Shown one piece after another: positions 1-12,989 of a stretch of 64,000 nt of DNA. Location: positions 124,001 through 188,000 of the forward strand of contig NZ_KB899695.1 in the NCBI RefSeq assembly GCF_000378445.1. Reading direction: 5' to 3'. The notes below the pieces were generated by a model. The model was not told the origin of the DNA. It saw only the letters and a list, made by a program, of their open reading frames with translations, and did no database searches. Made by a program: the position numbers and the translations under genes. This stretch comes from Deinococcus aquatilis DSM 23025 (GTDB taxonomy: Bacteria > Deinococcota > Deinococci > Deinococcales > Deinococcaceae). The first letter of the stretch is position 1; every line of letters starts with the position of its first letter.

Positions 1-1
1 C

Positions 2-118
2 CGGGCCAAATTGCGGGCACTGTACGAGAATTTCGGATTTCAGAACGTGGGAGAGCGGCAGGTCGGGGCCTACCACGTGGTGCTGTACAGCCTGAATGTG
101 ATGGATTCTGGACTCTAA
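2..118 (+). CDS. C-terminal end of a GNAT-type acetyltransferase (partial)
   Basis: The window opens inside a gene; frame 2 is open for 38 codons and ends with TAA at 116-118. The visible residues (LYENFGFQNVGER, then a short beta strand ending ..YHVVLYSL) match the last helix and strand of GNAT N-acetyltransferases, where an aromatic-rich 'Y..FGF..VG.R' turn lies near the acetyl-CoA site. RimI-type ribosomal protein acetyltransferases look alike here, but the substrate cannot be judged from this fragment. The N-terminal part lies outside the window. Confidence 0.6.
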   Translation, partial: RAKLRALYENFGFQNVGERQVGAYHVVLYSLNVMDSGL

Positions 119-140
119 GCCCGCTCAGACGGAATCCATC

Positions 141-428
141 TCAGCTGCCCCGCCCCACCAGTTCGCTGCCCTTCAGAACCGTGCGCTGGAAGGTGTGCAG
201 CGCGTCTACCTGAGCCTGCATATGGGCGATGCTGCCGCGCACCAGTTCAAACTCGGCGGGGGTCGTCCAGCCGGGGCGCGGAATCAGCTTCAGCAGGCGC
301 TCCAGCGAATCCGACGCGGCCAGTTCGCGCAGGCTCAGGCGCAAGGCCCGGACTTCACGGGTCAGCGTTTTGATGTCGTGCAGGGTGTCTGAGGGATGGG
401 GCTGGGTGGGGGCAGTGGATGCAGTCAT
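141..428 (-). CDS. small hypothetical protein
   Basis: A 95-residue protein with no motif I recognise. Heptad-like leucines and charged residues from about residue 15 to 55 (DIKTLTREVRALRLSLRELA) suggest an amphipathic or coiled-coil helix, and a second helical stretch follows near residues 60-85. There is no signal peptide or membrane segment. The ATG at 428 is supported by GGAGGAAG about five bases upstream on the minus strand. It is divergent from the metH transcription unit and convergent with the acetyltransferase fragment. Confidence 0.65.
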   Translation of the reverse strand: MTASTAPTQPHPSDTLHDIKTLTREVRALRLSLRELAASDSLERLLKLIPRPGWTTPAEFELVRGSIAHMQAQVDALHTFQRTVLKGSELVGRGS

Positions 429-591
429 GGCACTTCCTCCGAAGGGTAAAGTTGGCCCGCGCCTCCGCTTCCAATTCAGCTTGGCCCGCGCCTGACCTCA
501 TCATCGTCACACGGCATGATCAGGCCATGATCAGCCCGGAGACTGGGCGCACCTGTCTGACCGACGCTCTTTTCTCTGAGCCGCGCCGCGC

Positions 592-597
592 TAGACT
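592..597 (+). promoter_or_regulatory. possible -10 box of the metH leader
   Basis: TAGACT lies 22 bases before the P1 stem of the SAM-I riboswitch, a sensible place for a transcription start. No convincing -35 box is seen at 16-18 bases spacing, so this is tentative. Confidence 0.3.
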
Positions 598-619
598 GCT
601 CAGCGTCGTGCCCCCGCAC

Positions 620-758
620 GGCCATCCCACAGAGCGCCGAAGGGTTTTTTCTGCCCTGTGATGGCGCGGCAACCGGCCTTCATCACGGCATTCGGTGCCC
701 CAAAAGAAAGGCTTTGCCGCAAGGGCGCCGACGATGGCGCGGCGGCAAGCAGATGGCC
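620..758 (+). ncRNA. SAM-I riboswitch (S-box leader) upstream of metH
   Basis: The S-adenosylmethionine-binding core is recognisable. P1 pairs GGCCATC (620-626) with GATGGCC (752-758). The 5' side continues with ACAGAG; P2 pairs GCGCC with GGCGC around a GAAGGG..CCCTGTGATG internal loop; GGCGCGGCAACCGG carries the kink-turn/binding-core bases; P3 is a stem closed by CGGTGCC; and a P4 hairpin (GCGCC/GGCGC, about 725-740) follows. The placement in front of a methionine synthase gene fits the family's usual role of switching methionine genes off when SAM is plentiful. No U-tracted terminator is evident between 759 and 880, so the output may be translational or use a weak hairpin. Confidence 0.8.
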
Positions 759-841
759 CACAGGCGGCGCAAAAGAGCGCATACGTTGCATAAGCGGGCA
801 GTGAACACCAAACAGGTGCTGACCCGGCCACAAGATTGAAC

Positions 842-883
842 CCAGAAGGTTGAATCGAGCAGAGTGAATCCAGAAGGTTGAAT
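842..883 (+). repeat. 28-bp-period direct repeat before metH
   Basis: CCAGAAGGTTGAAT occurs at 842-855 and again at 870-883, with TTGAAC/GTGAAT variants around them. The second copy supplies part of the region where ribosomes must bind for metH. Confidence 0.6.
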
Positions 884-889
884 GAGGTG

Positions 890-4731
<3,842 letters not shown>

Positions 4732-4735
<4 letters not shown>

Positions 4736-5505
4736 GTCAAAGTTCTGTGACTCCACCCCTCCCCCAAACCCGCATTTCCATCGAACTCGTGCCGCGTTCC
4801 CGATCTGGCCTGCGGGCCGAACTGGAGATGGTGCGGGCGCATCTGCCGGGAATAGATACGGTCAACATTCCCGACTTTCCCCGGTTTTCCACCCGTTCCT
4901 GGGCAGGCTGTGCGCTGGCGCGGCCCCATCACCAAGCCATTCCGCACATCCGGGCGGTGGATATCAACCCACGCGAACCGCTGCCGATGCTGGAAACGCT
5001 GGCGACGCATGGCATCACCGAAGTGCTGATCATTACCGGAGACGCGCCCGCCGATATGAGCGCCAGAGTGTATGACGTAGACGCTGTGGATGTGATTCGC
5101 CGCTTCCGGCGCGAGTTGCCGGACGTGCGGGTCTACGCGGGCCTCGACCCCTACCGCCAGAGCTTTGCCCGAGAGCGTGATTATCTGGAACGCAAGCTGG
5201 ACGCGGGCGCGGTGGGCTTTTTTACCCAGCCCTTTTTCGACCTGCGCCTGATGGACGCCTACGCCGACCTGATGCCGGAAGGGGCAGACGTGTGGTGGGG
5301 CGCGACCACCGTGACCACCGAGCAAACCCTGAACTACTGGCGGGCCAGAAACCACGCCGTGTTTCCCCGCAGCTTCGAGCCGACCCTCGACTGGAACCGC
5401 GCCTTTGCCGCCGCTACCCTTCAATTTGCCAGAGAACGCGCCCAGCACGTGTATTTTATGCCTGTACGGGCAGATGTGCGGGAGTATCTGGAGGGAATTG
5501 TTTAG
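4732..5505 (+). CDS. metF: methylenetetrahydrofolate reductase
   Basis: Reduces 5,10-methylene-THF to 5-methyl-THF, the methyl donor for the adjacent MetH. At 257 residues it is shorter than the roughly 295 of E. coli MetF but keeps the FAD-barrel landmarks: ISIELVPR strand at the N-terminus, the [11 protein letters not shown] segment, ITGD near residue 102, [12 protein letters not shown] near 160-172 and HVYFMPV near the end. GTG at 4732 overlaps the metH TGA (4733-4735), so the pair is translationally coupled and shares the riboswitch. A terminator hairpin follows. Confidence 0.88.
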
Positions 5506-5562
5506 GGGCGGAACGGCACCGCCCGAACGTGGATCGTGGTAGGTAGATTGTGGAAACAGCGA

Positions 5563-5592
5563 AAAGGGCCAGTCGTGATAGACGGCCCTTTC
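5563..5592 (+). terminator. terminator after metHF
   Basis: AAAGGGCC and GGCCCTTT form an 8-bp stem around a 14-base loop, followed by a short T-rich run. It lies just outside the left end of the IS element. Confidence 0.7.
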
Positions 5593-5609
5593 TGTTTGGT
5601 TCTGGCTCA

Positions 5610-6705
5610 TACCAAACTAAACTGAGTCCAGAACATGTTTGATCCAGGGGAAAAGGGTCAGCGATTTGACTTCTTGGGGGTTGTGCTGGAGCCGGACACA
5701 CTCTGCGGCGATCAAGTCCTCGACCTCTTGAAGAGTTTTGAGTGTCTGGTTAGCGATGGGAAGTTTCAGCTTGGTGACCATCGGCTCAGCGGGGGACAGT
5801 TCCGGCGTATACGCCGGAAAGGGCAGGAGGAAGAGATTGGGCGGCACCTGGAGTTTCTGGCTGGTGTGCCAACCGGCCTGATCAAGCAACAGGACGATGA
5901 GTTGCTGCTGGTGTGGATCCACAGCCCGGCTGAACTCGTCAAGCGCGACCTGCATCAGGGCAATGCTGACACTCGGGAGGATCAGGAAATCGCTCTGTCC
6001 CGTGAGGGGTTCGACAAAAATGTAGGTATAGAGCCATTGATATTGACGGCGCTGAGCAATGACGGGCCGCTGACCCTGAAGCGCCCAGAGGCGCTTCAGC
6101 ACAGGTTTCAGACCAAAGCGCCCTTCATCCTGCACCCACAGCCGCACCTGTTTTTCAGGGTACGCGGCCCGTGCGGTTCTCAGGGCCGCTTCGACTTTTT
6201 GATCCAGATCGCCTGTTCCTCCGGCGTCGCCGCCTGCACATGAGTTGGACGCGGTACTTGCACGGTAAACCCCAGCTTTCTCAAGTAGCCCCAAGCACAC
6301 ACTGACGTCATCTCTACTTTGAACTGCTCGTGGACGTAGGTTTGCACTTTCTGACTCGTCCACAGGCCACCCGAAACGGGTGGCTTCTGGAGCGCACTGA
6401 ACAACACCTCTTGTTGTTCCACATTGAGCGCAGGAGCCGATTTATTCCAACGGCGTTTGTCCACCACCCCTGCTGGCCCATTTTCGTTGTACGCCCGAAT
6501 TAACGTGCTGATCGTGGTGCGCGAAAAACTCGTCACCGCTTTGATCTCTGGAATCGACAGTCCTTTGCTTTTGAGCCACAAGATTTGCCAGCGGGAGCGC
6601 TCCACCGCTCGCTCGGACTGGCGGTAGGCCAATTCCAACTCATCGGACGTCTGATGCGGGAACAGCGAGGCAGGTCTCATATTCGCGACTCAGTTTAATC
6701 CCGTA
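5610..6705 (-). mobile_element. IS630-family insertion sequence, TA target duplication
   Basis: TA dinucleotides at 5610-5611 and 6704-6705 border the element, as expected for IS630/Tc1 transposition into TA. Inside them the ends are imperfect inverted repeats sharing TAAACTGAGTC at the same distance from both termini, then GAA.ATG. One two-frame transposase gene fills the interior. The copy looks recent because both ends and both frames are intact. Confidence 0.85.
5617..6680 (-). CDS. IS630-family transposase, two frames (orfA/orfB)
   Basis: Frame A (6680-6180, 166 aa) carries a helix-turn-helix (LSIPEIKAVTSFSRTTISTLIR) and the linker; frame B continues to 5617 with the DDE catalytic core: D in QDEGRFG, D in LLLDQAGWH, E in LSPAEPMV. 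The join is -1 relative to frame A and lies near 6190-6200, where ATC AAA AAG can be re-read as CAA AAA G. Programmed -1 frameshifting on A-rich slippery sites is known in IS630 elements, so this is probably a functional fusion product rather than a mutation, although the heptamer here (CAAAAAG) is not the ideal one. The first in-frame ATG of frame B is not a natural start. Confidence 0.85.
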
Positions 6706-6768
6706 TCAGTGAGCGGGAGGAGTCTTCAAGCCCTTCTCTTTTCCCACGCTCCACGATCCACAACCTAC

Positions 6769-8055
6769 TTACGAATTATCGATCACCAATACAAAGCTCT
6801 TGCTGGCCTTGCCGTTAGCGGGCACATCCACCTTCAGATTTGCCACGCCCTGATTCTGTACGGCTGGGGCGGTATCGATGATGATTCGGCGGCCCCCGGC
6901 GCGTTCGGTCACTTCGGCGCGGATGGCGCGGTCTTTGCTGCTCTCGAAGGCGTAGGTGACGCGGTAGGTGGTGCGGGTCACGTTGCCCTTGCTGTCTTTT
7001 TGCTGGTTCTGGGTTTCCACGCTGCGGGTGTAGCGCACGTCTGGATCGTTGCCGAGGCTAAATTCCACGTCTGCGCCCTTGCCCGTTTCGGGGATGGTGG
7101 TCTGACCCACGATGCGGCCATCCTCACGCACAGTCAGGCTGCCGCTGGGCAGGCGTTGATCGGCCTTGAAGCGGTAAAAACGGTTCATGGTGCCCTTGCT
7201 GGTTTCAGTGTTGAAGTAGGTATTCAGGCCCGCGTATCGCTCGAAACTGGTCAGCTTGGGCGTCAGGAAAGGCAGCGTGACCATGCTGCTGGCGGGCAAG
7301 GTAAACGGCGCAGACAGGTCATAGCGGGTCAGGCCACGGACCTCGCCCACGGTGTTGATCTTGGGGGCGGCAAAATCGGCGGCGGCGGCTTCGGCCCGCA
7401 TCATCGGCGCAGGTGCGGGCACCGGTTGGCCTTCCTGCACTTCCACGTCTCCAGCGTACAGTTCGGTGTTTTGCACGTTGTAGGGCAGTTCAGTGCCGTT
7501 GCGAATATCGGCCAGCGCCGAGAGTTGCGCCCCGGCATTGCTGGCCTTGAGCGTAAAGCGAGGCGACCAGGTGACGGCCCGCGTCAGGTAACTCAGGGTT
7601 CCGGTTGCGCCGCTGGGCACCATGTAGGTCAGCGTTTGCGTGGGCGACTGAGGATTCAGCGGGGGCAGGTCGCTGAAGCTGAGATCGCTGTAGGACACGT
7701 TGCGGTATCGGCCCTGCGCGTCCTTGATCAGCAGGTCGCGGGCGCGAATCAGCGTCACAGTTTCGATCTTGTCGCCGGTTCGCAGGAACACAGGCTTGCC
7801 TTCCAGACTGGTCAGCCAGTTGGCTTCCTGCTTTTGCACGGCGCTGGAAAAGGCCACGCCGTCCAGGTCCAGCGAACCGGGAATCACGCTGTTCCACGTC
7901 TCCTGCGGCAAATTCACGCCGAGGGTGGTTCCGGTGGCCTTCACGGTTTCGCGCACTTCTGAGAAGCTGGGGTAGATGCGGAGATCGGTGGCGGACGCCG
8001 CGCCAGAGAAAAGAGCCAGTGCCATCATCAGACTGTAGGACAGATTGGGTTTCAT
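6769..8055 (-). CDS. exported DUF4139-domain protein
   Basis: A 428-residue protein with a signal peptide (MKPNLSYSLMMALALFSGAASA). The middle (about 150-215) has the DUF4139 signature LSYLTRAVTWSPRFTLKASN..LSALADIRNGT..LYAGDV, and the rest is beta-rich. The family's function is unknown; the protein probably acts outside the cytoplasmic membrane. AAGGAT eight bases before ATG 8055 supports the start. The next gene upstream on the same strand is a frameshifted paralogue, so the pair arose by tandem duplication. Confidence 0.75.
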   Translation of the reverse strand: MKPNLSYSLMMALALFSGAASATDLRIYPSFSEVRETVKATGTTLGVNLPQETWNSVIPGSLDLDGVAFSSAVQKQEANWLTSLEGKPVFLRTGDKIETVTLIRARDLLIKDAQGRYRNVSYSDLSFSDLPPLNPQSPTQTLTYMVPSGATGTLSYLTRAVTWSPRFTLKASNAGAQLSALADIRNGTELPYNVQNTELYAGDVEVQEGQPVPAPAPMMRAEAAAADFAAPKINTVGEVRGLTRYDLSAPFTLPASSMVTLPFLTPKLTSFERYAGLNTYFNTETSKGTMNRFYRFKADQRLPSGSLTVREDGRIVGQTTIPETGKGADVEFSLGNDPDVRYTRSVETQNQQKDSKGNVTRTTYRVTYAFESSKDRAIRAEVTERAGGRRIIIDTAPAVQNQGVANLKVDVPANGKASKSFVLVIDNS

Positions 8056-8181
8056 GGGTCTATCCTTACGCCGCTCCGAATATGAGATGTGAGAGGGTCA
8101 GTCAGACGGGCGACAGATTCGGGGAATACAGGGGCCAGAGCTGCGCCAGCACGATAAAAAGACCCCCTCGGTGACAGCTGA

Positions 8182-9509
8182 TTACTGCAGCAATTCCACG
8201 GTATAGAACTTGGTCACGCTGCCCCCGGCGGGCAGGTCGAACAACAGGACAGCGGTGGCCGAACGCTCGGCGGTTTTGCCGTCCAGCACGACCTGAGAGC
8301 CGTACACCTCTTCGCGCACTTCGGCCCGCCTCGGCTGGGCCTGTTCGTTTCGCAGGGTATAGGAGACGCGGTAGGTGCGGCTGCCTCCGCCAAGAAAGCC
8401 ACGCTGCACGTTCTGGAGGGCCACAGTGCGGCTGTAGCGCACGTCTGGGTCTGCCCCCAAGTCCAGAACAAACTCGGTGTTCTGGGCCAACTCGCCAACG
8501 GAAGCTTGCCCGGTCAGGCGGTCTTCTTCCAGCACGCTGACCACCCCGGCGGGGAGGCGTTGGTCGGCCTTCAGGCGGTAGGCGCGTTGCAGGGTGCCTT
8601 CGGTGTCGGTGGGCTGGAAGCTGGTATTCAGGCGGGAAAACGGTTGGAACAGCGTCAGGGCCGGTTGCAAAAACGGCAGTGTGACCGTACTTCTGGCGGG
8701 CAGGGTCAGCGGCTGAGTGAGGGCAAAGCGGTAGAGGCCACCCAGTTCGCCCTGAGAAACGACGTGTGGAGCGGAGTTATCTGAGGCAAAACTATAGCTC
8801 CCACTGACCGGACTGACAGTACCAACTCTCCCAACAAGACCGTACACATCAGACTGCTCCGACAATCTCACGTCTCCGGCGAACAATTCGGCCACCAGAG
8901 CCGAAACCGCCTGATCCGTGCCGTTGCGGATGTCGGCTAGCCCACTGAGTTCAGCCCTGGCCGCTGCACCCTTCCCCACAATATTCAGCGTGTAGCGCGG
9001 CGACCAATTCAGGGCGCGGGTCAGATACGACAGCGTTCCGGCTCCCGGTTTCGGCAGGGTAAAGGTCAGGGTCGGGGGGCAGTTTCGGCGTCCAGTGGCG
9101 GCAATTCGGGGAAACTCAGTTGCGCCAACGCGACCCGGCGAAATTCTCCGGCTGTGTCCTTGATCGTCAGGTCGGCGGCCCGGATCAGCGTCACGGGTTC
9201 GGTCTTCTCCCCCGTTCGGAGGGTCAGGAGTCTGCCTTCCCAGCGCGTCAGCCATGCCGGGTCCTGGCCCTGAACCGCGCTGCTGAAGGCCAAACCGCGC
9301 AGGTTGACCGTGCCGGGAATCACCCCCGCCCAGGCTGCGGGCGAGAGCGAAACGTTGAGATTGGTCGTGGCGCTGCTCACGGGTTCCTGCACCTCGGCAA
9401 AGCCCGGATACAGCCGCAGGGTCGTCGCGTACCCCACCGAGGCCAGAGCAATAGCCGCCGTCATCAAGCCTGTTTTGCATGCCGCCGCCATCCACCGGGT
9501 ATCAATCAT
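8182..9509 (-). pseudogene. frameshifted DUF4139 paralogue
   Basis: Start ATG 9509 (TAGGGG upstream) gives a signal peptide and a domain parallel to the 6769-8055 protein (LRLYPGFAEVQEPV versus LRIYPSFSEVRETV) up to PPLDAETA. The frame then stops, while the expected continuation (LTFTLPKPGAGTLSYLTRAL...AELFAGDV) is open in the -1-shifted frame to 8182. The break falls on a run of six G (9074-9079; C on the coding strand). One extra C would restore a full-length protein, so it may be a true inactivation, a slippage-variable tract or a sequencing error. Without repair, only the N-terminal third is made. Confidence 0.7.
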
Positions 9510-9579
9510 CAGGCCCCTACCATGCCACATTTGACCTGACCCGGAGAACAGATATCAGCATATTGATTCGCATATCAAC

Positions 9580-9604
9580 AAAAAACCGCCCCCGAAGGAG
9601 CGGC
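9580..9604 (-). terminator. terminator of the dpp operon
   Basis: On the minus strand CCGCTCC and GGGGCGG pair around a TTCG tetraloop and are followed by six T. It lies 30 bases after the dppF stop. Confidence 0.85.
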
Positions 9605-9634
9605 CAAGATTTAAGGTACAGACTTGAAGCGAGA

Positions 9635-10671
9635 TTACAGAATATCGTCGCGGATACAGGCTTTGAAGTGGTTCGGGGCCACCTCGCGCAGTTCGGGAAT
9701 CACGTTGGCGCACTCGGCAATCGCGTAGCGGCAACGGGTACGGAACACGCAGCCACTCGGCGGATTGATCGGGCTGGGAATATCGCCTTCCAGAATGATG
9801 CGCTGGCGCTTGACGGTGGGATCGGGCACCGGAGCCGCCGACAGCAGCGCCTCGGTGTAGGGGTGCTTGGGATTGTTGTTCAGTTCGCGGCTGGGCGCGA
9901 TTTCCATGATTCGGCCCAGATACATCACGATAATCCGGTCACAGATGTATTCCACCACGGCCAGATCGTGCGCGATAAACAGCACCGTGAGGCCCAGTTC
10001 TTCCTGAAGGTCTTGCAGCAGGTTCACGACCTGAGCCTGAATCGACACGTCGAGCGCCGAGACGGGTTCGTCGGCCACGATGAAGGCCGGGTCTACGGCC
10101 AGAGCGCGGGCAATCCCGATGCGCTGGCGCTGACCGCCGGAAAACTCGTGGGGGTAGCGGCGCATATGCTCGGGGCGCAGGCCCACTTTTTGCAGCAGTT
10201 CCGCGATCCGGTCTACGCGGGCCTTGCCGGGGTGCAGGTTATGAATCTGCATGGCTTCCCCGATGATGTCCGAAACCGTCATGCGCGGGTTCAGCGACGC
10301 GAACGGATCCTGGAAGATGATCTGCATTTCGCGGCGGTAATCACGCATCTGCCCTTTGCTGAGCTTGGTCACGTCGGTGCCGTTGAACAGCACCTGCCCG
10401 CCCGTGGGTTCGATCAGACGCAGGATGGCGCGTCCTGCGGTGGTCTTGCCCGATCCCGACTCACCCACCAGACCGACCACTTCGCCGCGTCCGATTTTGA
10501 AGGAGATGTCGTTGACGGCCTTGACGTTGCCCACCACGCGGGAAAGCAGGCCGCCGCGAATAGGGAAGTACTTTTCAAGCTTGTTGACTTCCAGCAGGGT
10601 GTCTCGCCCGTGGTGGGCATGTTGCGGCGGCTGCCACTGGCGGACTGAACAGAGGATGTGGGAGAAGTCAT
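9635..10671 (-). CDS. dppF: peptide ABC transporter ATP-binding protein DppF (frameshift near N-terminus)
   Basis: Second ATPase of the dipeptide/oligopeptide importer. From residue 23 on it shows Walker [11 protein letters not shown]-loop [12 protein letters not shown], signature LSGGQRQR (here [15 protein letters not shown]), Walker [13 protein letters not shown] and the oligopeptide C-terminal domain with a CVFRTRC cysteine motif. The natural start is ATG 10671, overlapping the dppD TGA, but this frame shifts at 10597-10599: an extra base in the CCC run would join MTSPTSS..TGET to [16 protein letters not shown], the conserved first strand. Uncorrected, only a GTG at 10537 is available and the first strand is lost. 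This is either a sequencing error or a real lesion. Confidence 0.8.
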
Positions 10672-11714
10672 GCGCTCACCTCGTGCTGCGCCTGATCGAA
10701 CTCGCGCCAGCGAATGCAGCGGGCCATGTGGCCCTGTCCGGTGTCTTCCAGGGCAGGCACGGCCTTGCTGCAATCGGGCACGGCAAACTTGCAGCGCGGC
10801 TCGAAGGCGCAGCCCACGGGCAGATTCAGCGGGTTGGGCACGTTGCCGGGAATGGCTTCGAGGCGGCCCTTGGGCTGTCCGGGCACATGCACATACTCGC
10901 CGGGGCGCGGAATGGAATTCAGCAGGCCCATCGTGTAGGGGTGGCGCGGCGCTTTGAAAATCTCCACGACATCGCCTTCCTCGACCACGCGCCCGCCGTA
11001 CATCACGACCACACGGTCAGCCATTTCGGCCACCACGCCAAGGTTGTGGGTGATGAACAGGATGCTCATGCCCACTTCGGATTGCAGCTTACGCATCAGG
11101 TCCAGAATCTGGGCCTGAATGGTTACGTCGAGGGCGGTGGTCGGCTCGTCGGCAATCAGGAGGGCGGGTTTGCAGCTCAGGGCCATGGCGATCATCACGC
11201 GCTGACGCATGCCGCCCGACAACTGGTGCGGATACTCGTTCACGCGCTTTTCGGGAGCAGGAATACCCACGAAGCGCAGCATGTCGGTCGCCACCACCAT
11301 CGCGTCTTTCTTGTTCTTGTTCTGGTGCAGCATCACCGCCTCTGCGATCTGGTCGCCCACCGTGTACACGGGATTCAGGCTGGTCATGGGTTCCTGGAAA
11401 ATCATGGAGATGTCGTTGCCGCGAATCTTGCGCATTTCTGCTTCGGGCAGCGTCACGAGGTTTTTCTGCTTGCCGTCCTTGCCGGTAAACAGCACCTCGC
11501 CTTCCACGATTTTGCCCGGAGGCATCGGAATCAGGCGCATCACGCTGAGGCTGGTCACGCTCTTGCCGGAGCCGGATTCCCCCACCACAGCGAGGGTTTC
11601 GCCTTTGTTGATGTGGAACGTAACGCCGTCAACACTCTTGACGACACCGTCGTCGGTATTGAAGTACGTCTTGAGGCCGTTGACGGCCAACAGAACTTCA
11701 CCCTGATGGGTCAT
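10668..11714 (-). CDS. dppD: peptide ABC transporter ATP-binding protein DppD
   Basis: First ATPase of the peptide importer; hydrolyses ATP on the cytoplasmic face of DppBC. Walker [10 protein letters not shown]-loop [10 protein letters not shown], signature [15 protein letters not shown], Walker [13 protein letters not shown] and switch histidine ITHN are intact, and a C-terminal peptide-transporter domain with [10 protein letters not shown] follows. ATG 11714 (MTHQGEV) has AGGAGAAG just upstream; the frame is open further but without a binding site. It overlaps dppF by four bases. The 125-base gap back to dppC is unusually large for this operon and could hold an internal promoter, though I see no good one. 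Confidence 0.92.
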   Translation of the reverse strand: MTHQGEVLLAVNGLKTYFNTDDGVVKSVDGVTFHINKGETLAVVGESGSGKSVTSLSVMRLIPMPPGKIVEGEVLFTGKDGKQKNLVTLPEAEMRKIRGNDISMIFQEPMTSLNPVYTVGDQIAEAVMLHQNKNKKDAMVVATDMLRFVGIPAPEKRVNEYPHQLSGGMRQRVMIAMALSCKPALLIADEPTTALDVTIQAQILDLMRKLQSEVGMSILFITHNLGVVAEMADRVVVMYGGRVVEEGDVVEIFKAPRHPYTMGLLNSIPRPGEYVHVPGQPKGRLEAIPGNVPNPLNLPVGCAFEPRCKFAVPDCSKAVPALEDTGQGHMARCIRWREFDQAQHEVSA

Positions 11715-11839
11715 TTCTTCTCCTGAAACATGAAGTGCATCATACAACCCAATGCCGCAGTAAACATGGCAGCGTCAATTTCTGGGGCCAAATGTGCCGG
11801 GATATGGAACGGAATGCAGAATTATCCACATAAAACAAC

Positions 11840-12982
11840 TTATTGGCGCTTACGGGGATCAAAGGCGTCGCGCAGACCGTCACCCAGAAGTTGGTAACAC
11901 ATGACAGTAAACACGATAAAGAAGCCTGGAATCAGCACCCAAGGCCGTTGGGTAATGCTGGCAAAGCCGCCTTCCTGCGCCTGACTGAGCAGGCCACCCC
12001 ACGACACATACGGCTCTACTGCGCCGATGCCCAGAAAGCTGAGGCCCGATTCCAGCAGGATGTAACCGGGAATAGACAGGCTGAGCGTCACGATGATGTA
12101 GGTGGTCATGGTGGGCAGCATGTGCCGCCACATGATGCGGCCATTGCCTGCGCCCAATGCCTGCGCCGCCGACACGAAATCCTGCTCGCGTACGCTCATC
12201 ATCTGCCCACGCACCACACGCGCCAGGCCGCCCCAACCGATGAAAGCCAGGAGACCCAGAATCATGTACAGCGCGAAAATTGGGTTGATGTCCTGCGGGA
12301 ACACCGAGCGCAGCAAGATCAGGAGAAACAGGCTAGGAATGGCCGCGAGCACTTCCACAAAGCGCATGATCAGGGTATCTGCGATGCCGCCGAAGAAGGC
12401 CGCCATTGCGCCCATCAGCAGGCCAATGACCGTAGAGATCAGCACTGCTCCCACGCCGATAGTCAGCGAGATTTGGGAAGCGTAGATGGTGCGGGTAAAC
12501 AGGTCGCGGCCCAGTGCCTCACCGCCGAACAGGTACACCTTGCAGTTGGGGTTTTCGGCCCCCGTCCCGAACAGGTGCAGCGTGCCCGGAAACAGTCCCA
12601 GCACACGGTACTCGTCGCCACGCACGCCAAAAAAGATGGGGCAACGGGTTTCGGTGGGTTTGTACTCGTTGACAAAGGTGTCCATATTCAGCTGTTGGCC
12701 GTACTGATACACGAAGGGCCGAGTCAGTCCACCCGTCTGGGGATCGCGAATATGGATGGGCGTGGGCGGATGGAAGCGCGTAATATTGGACGTGGAATAG
12801 TTGGACAACCCGTCGGGCGCGATAAAAGGCGCAAAGAGGGCCAGCGTGTACAGCAAGATCAGCATGAAACCGCCGATCTTGGCCAGGCGGTTCTTGCGAA
12901 ACTGCGACCAAGCCACACCAAACTGAGACTGACTGCGGGGCGAAGTTGGCTTGGCGGGACGTTCTGGAACAGTGGTGGTCAT
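11840..12982 (-). CDS. dppC: peptide ABC transporter permease DppC
   Basis: Inner-membrane permease. After a cytoplasmic N-terminus there is one membrane helix (about 40-60) and then a large extracytoplasmic insert of roughly 110 residues (to about 160) before the BPD_transp_1 domain with five helices and the EAA-type motif (AAQALGAGNGRIMWRHMLP). The insert makes it longer (380 aa) than E. coli DppC (300 aa), which is seen in other Deinococcus-Thermus homologues. ATG 12982 has GAGG upstream and lies seven bases after the dppB stop. Confidence 0.9.
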   Translation of the reverse strand: MTTTVPERPAKPTSPRSQSQFGVAWSQFRKNRLAKIGGFMLILLYTLALFAPFIAPDGLSNYSTSNITRFHPPTPIHIRDPQTGGLTRPFVYQYGQQLNMDTFVNEYKPTETRCPIFFGVRGDEYRVLGLFPGTLHLFGTGAENPNCKVYLFGGEALGRDLFTRTIYASQISLTIGVGAVLISTVIGLLMGAMAAFFGGIADTLIMRFVEVLAAIPSLFLLILLRSVFPQDINPIFALYMILGLLAFIGWGGLARVVRGQMMSVREQDFVSAAQALGAGNGRIMWRHMLPTMTTYIIVTLSLSIPGYILLESGLSFLGIGAVEPYVSWGGLLSQAQEGGFASITQRPWVLIPGFFIVFTVMCYQLLGDGLRDAFDPRKRQ

Positions 12983-12989
12983 AGCAGCC

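Noticed and set aside
759..880. Intrinsic terminator as expression platform of the SAM riboswitch
   Set aside because: No stable hairpin followed by a T run found in this stretch.
5529..6768. GTGGATCGTGG words on both sides of the IS element as part of its ends
   Set aside because: They lie outside the TA duplications and are in inverted orientation; probably a separate small intergenic repeat.
11715..11839. Internal promoter in the dppC-dppD gap
   Set aside because: TTGACG and TATGAT are present but at unusable spacing (28 bases).
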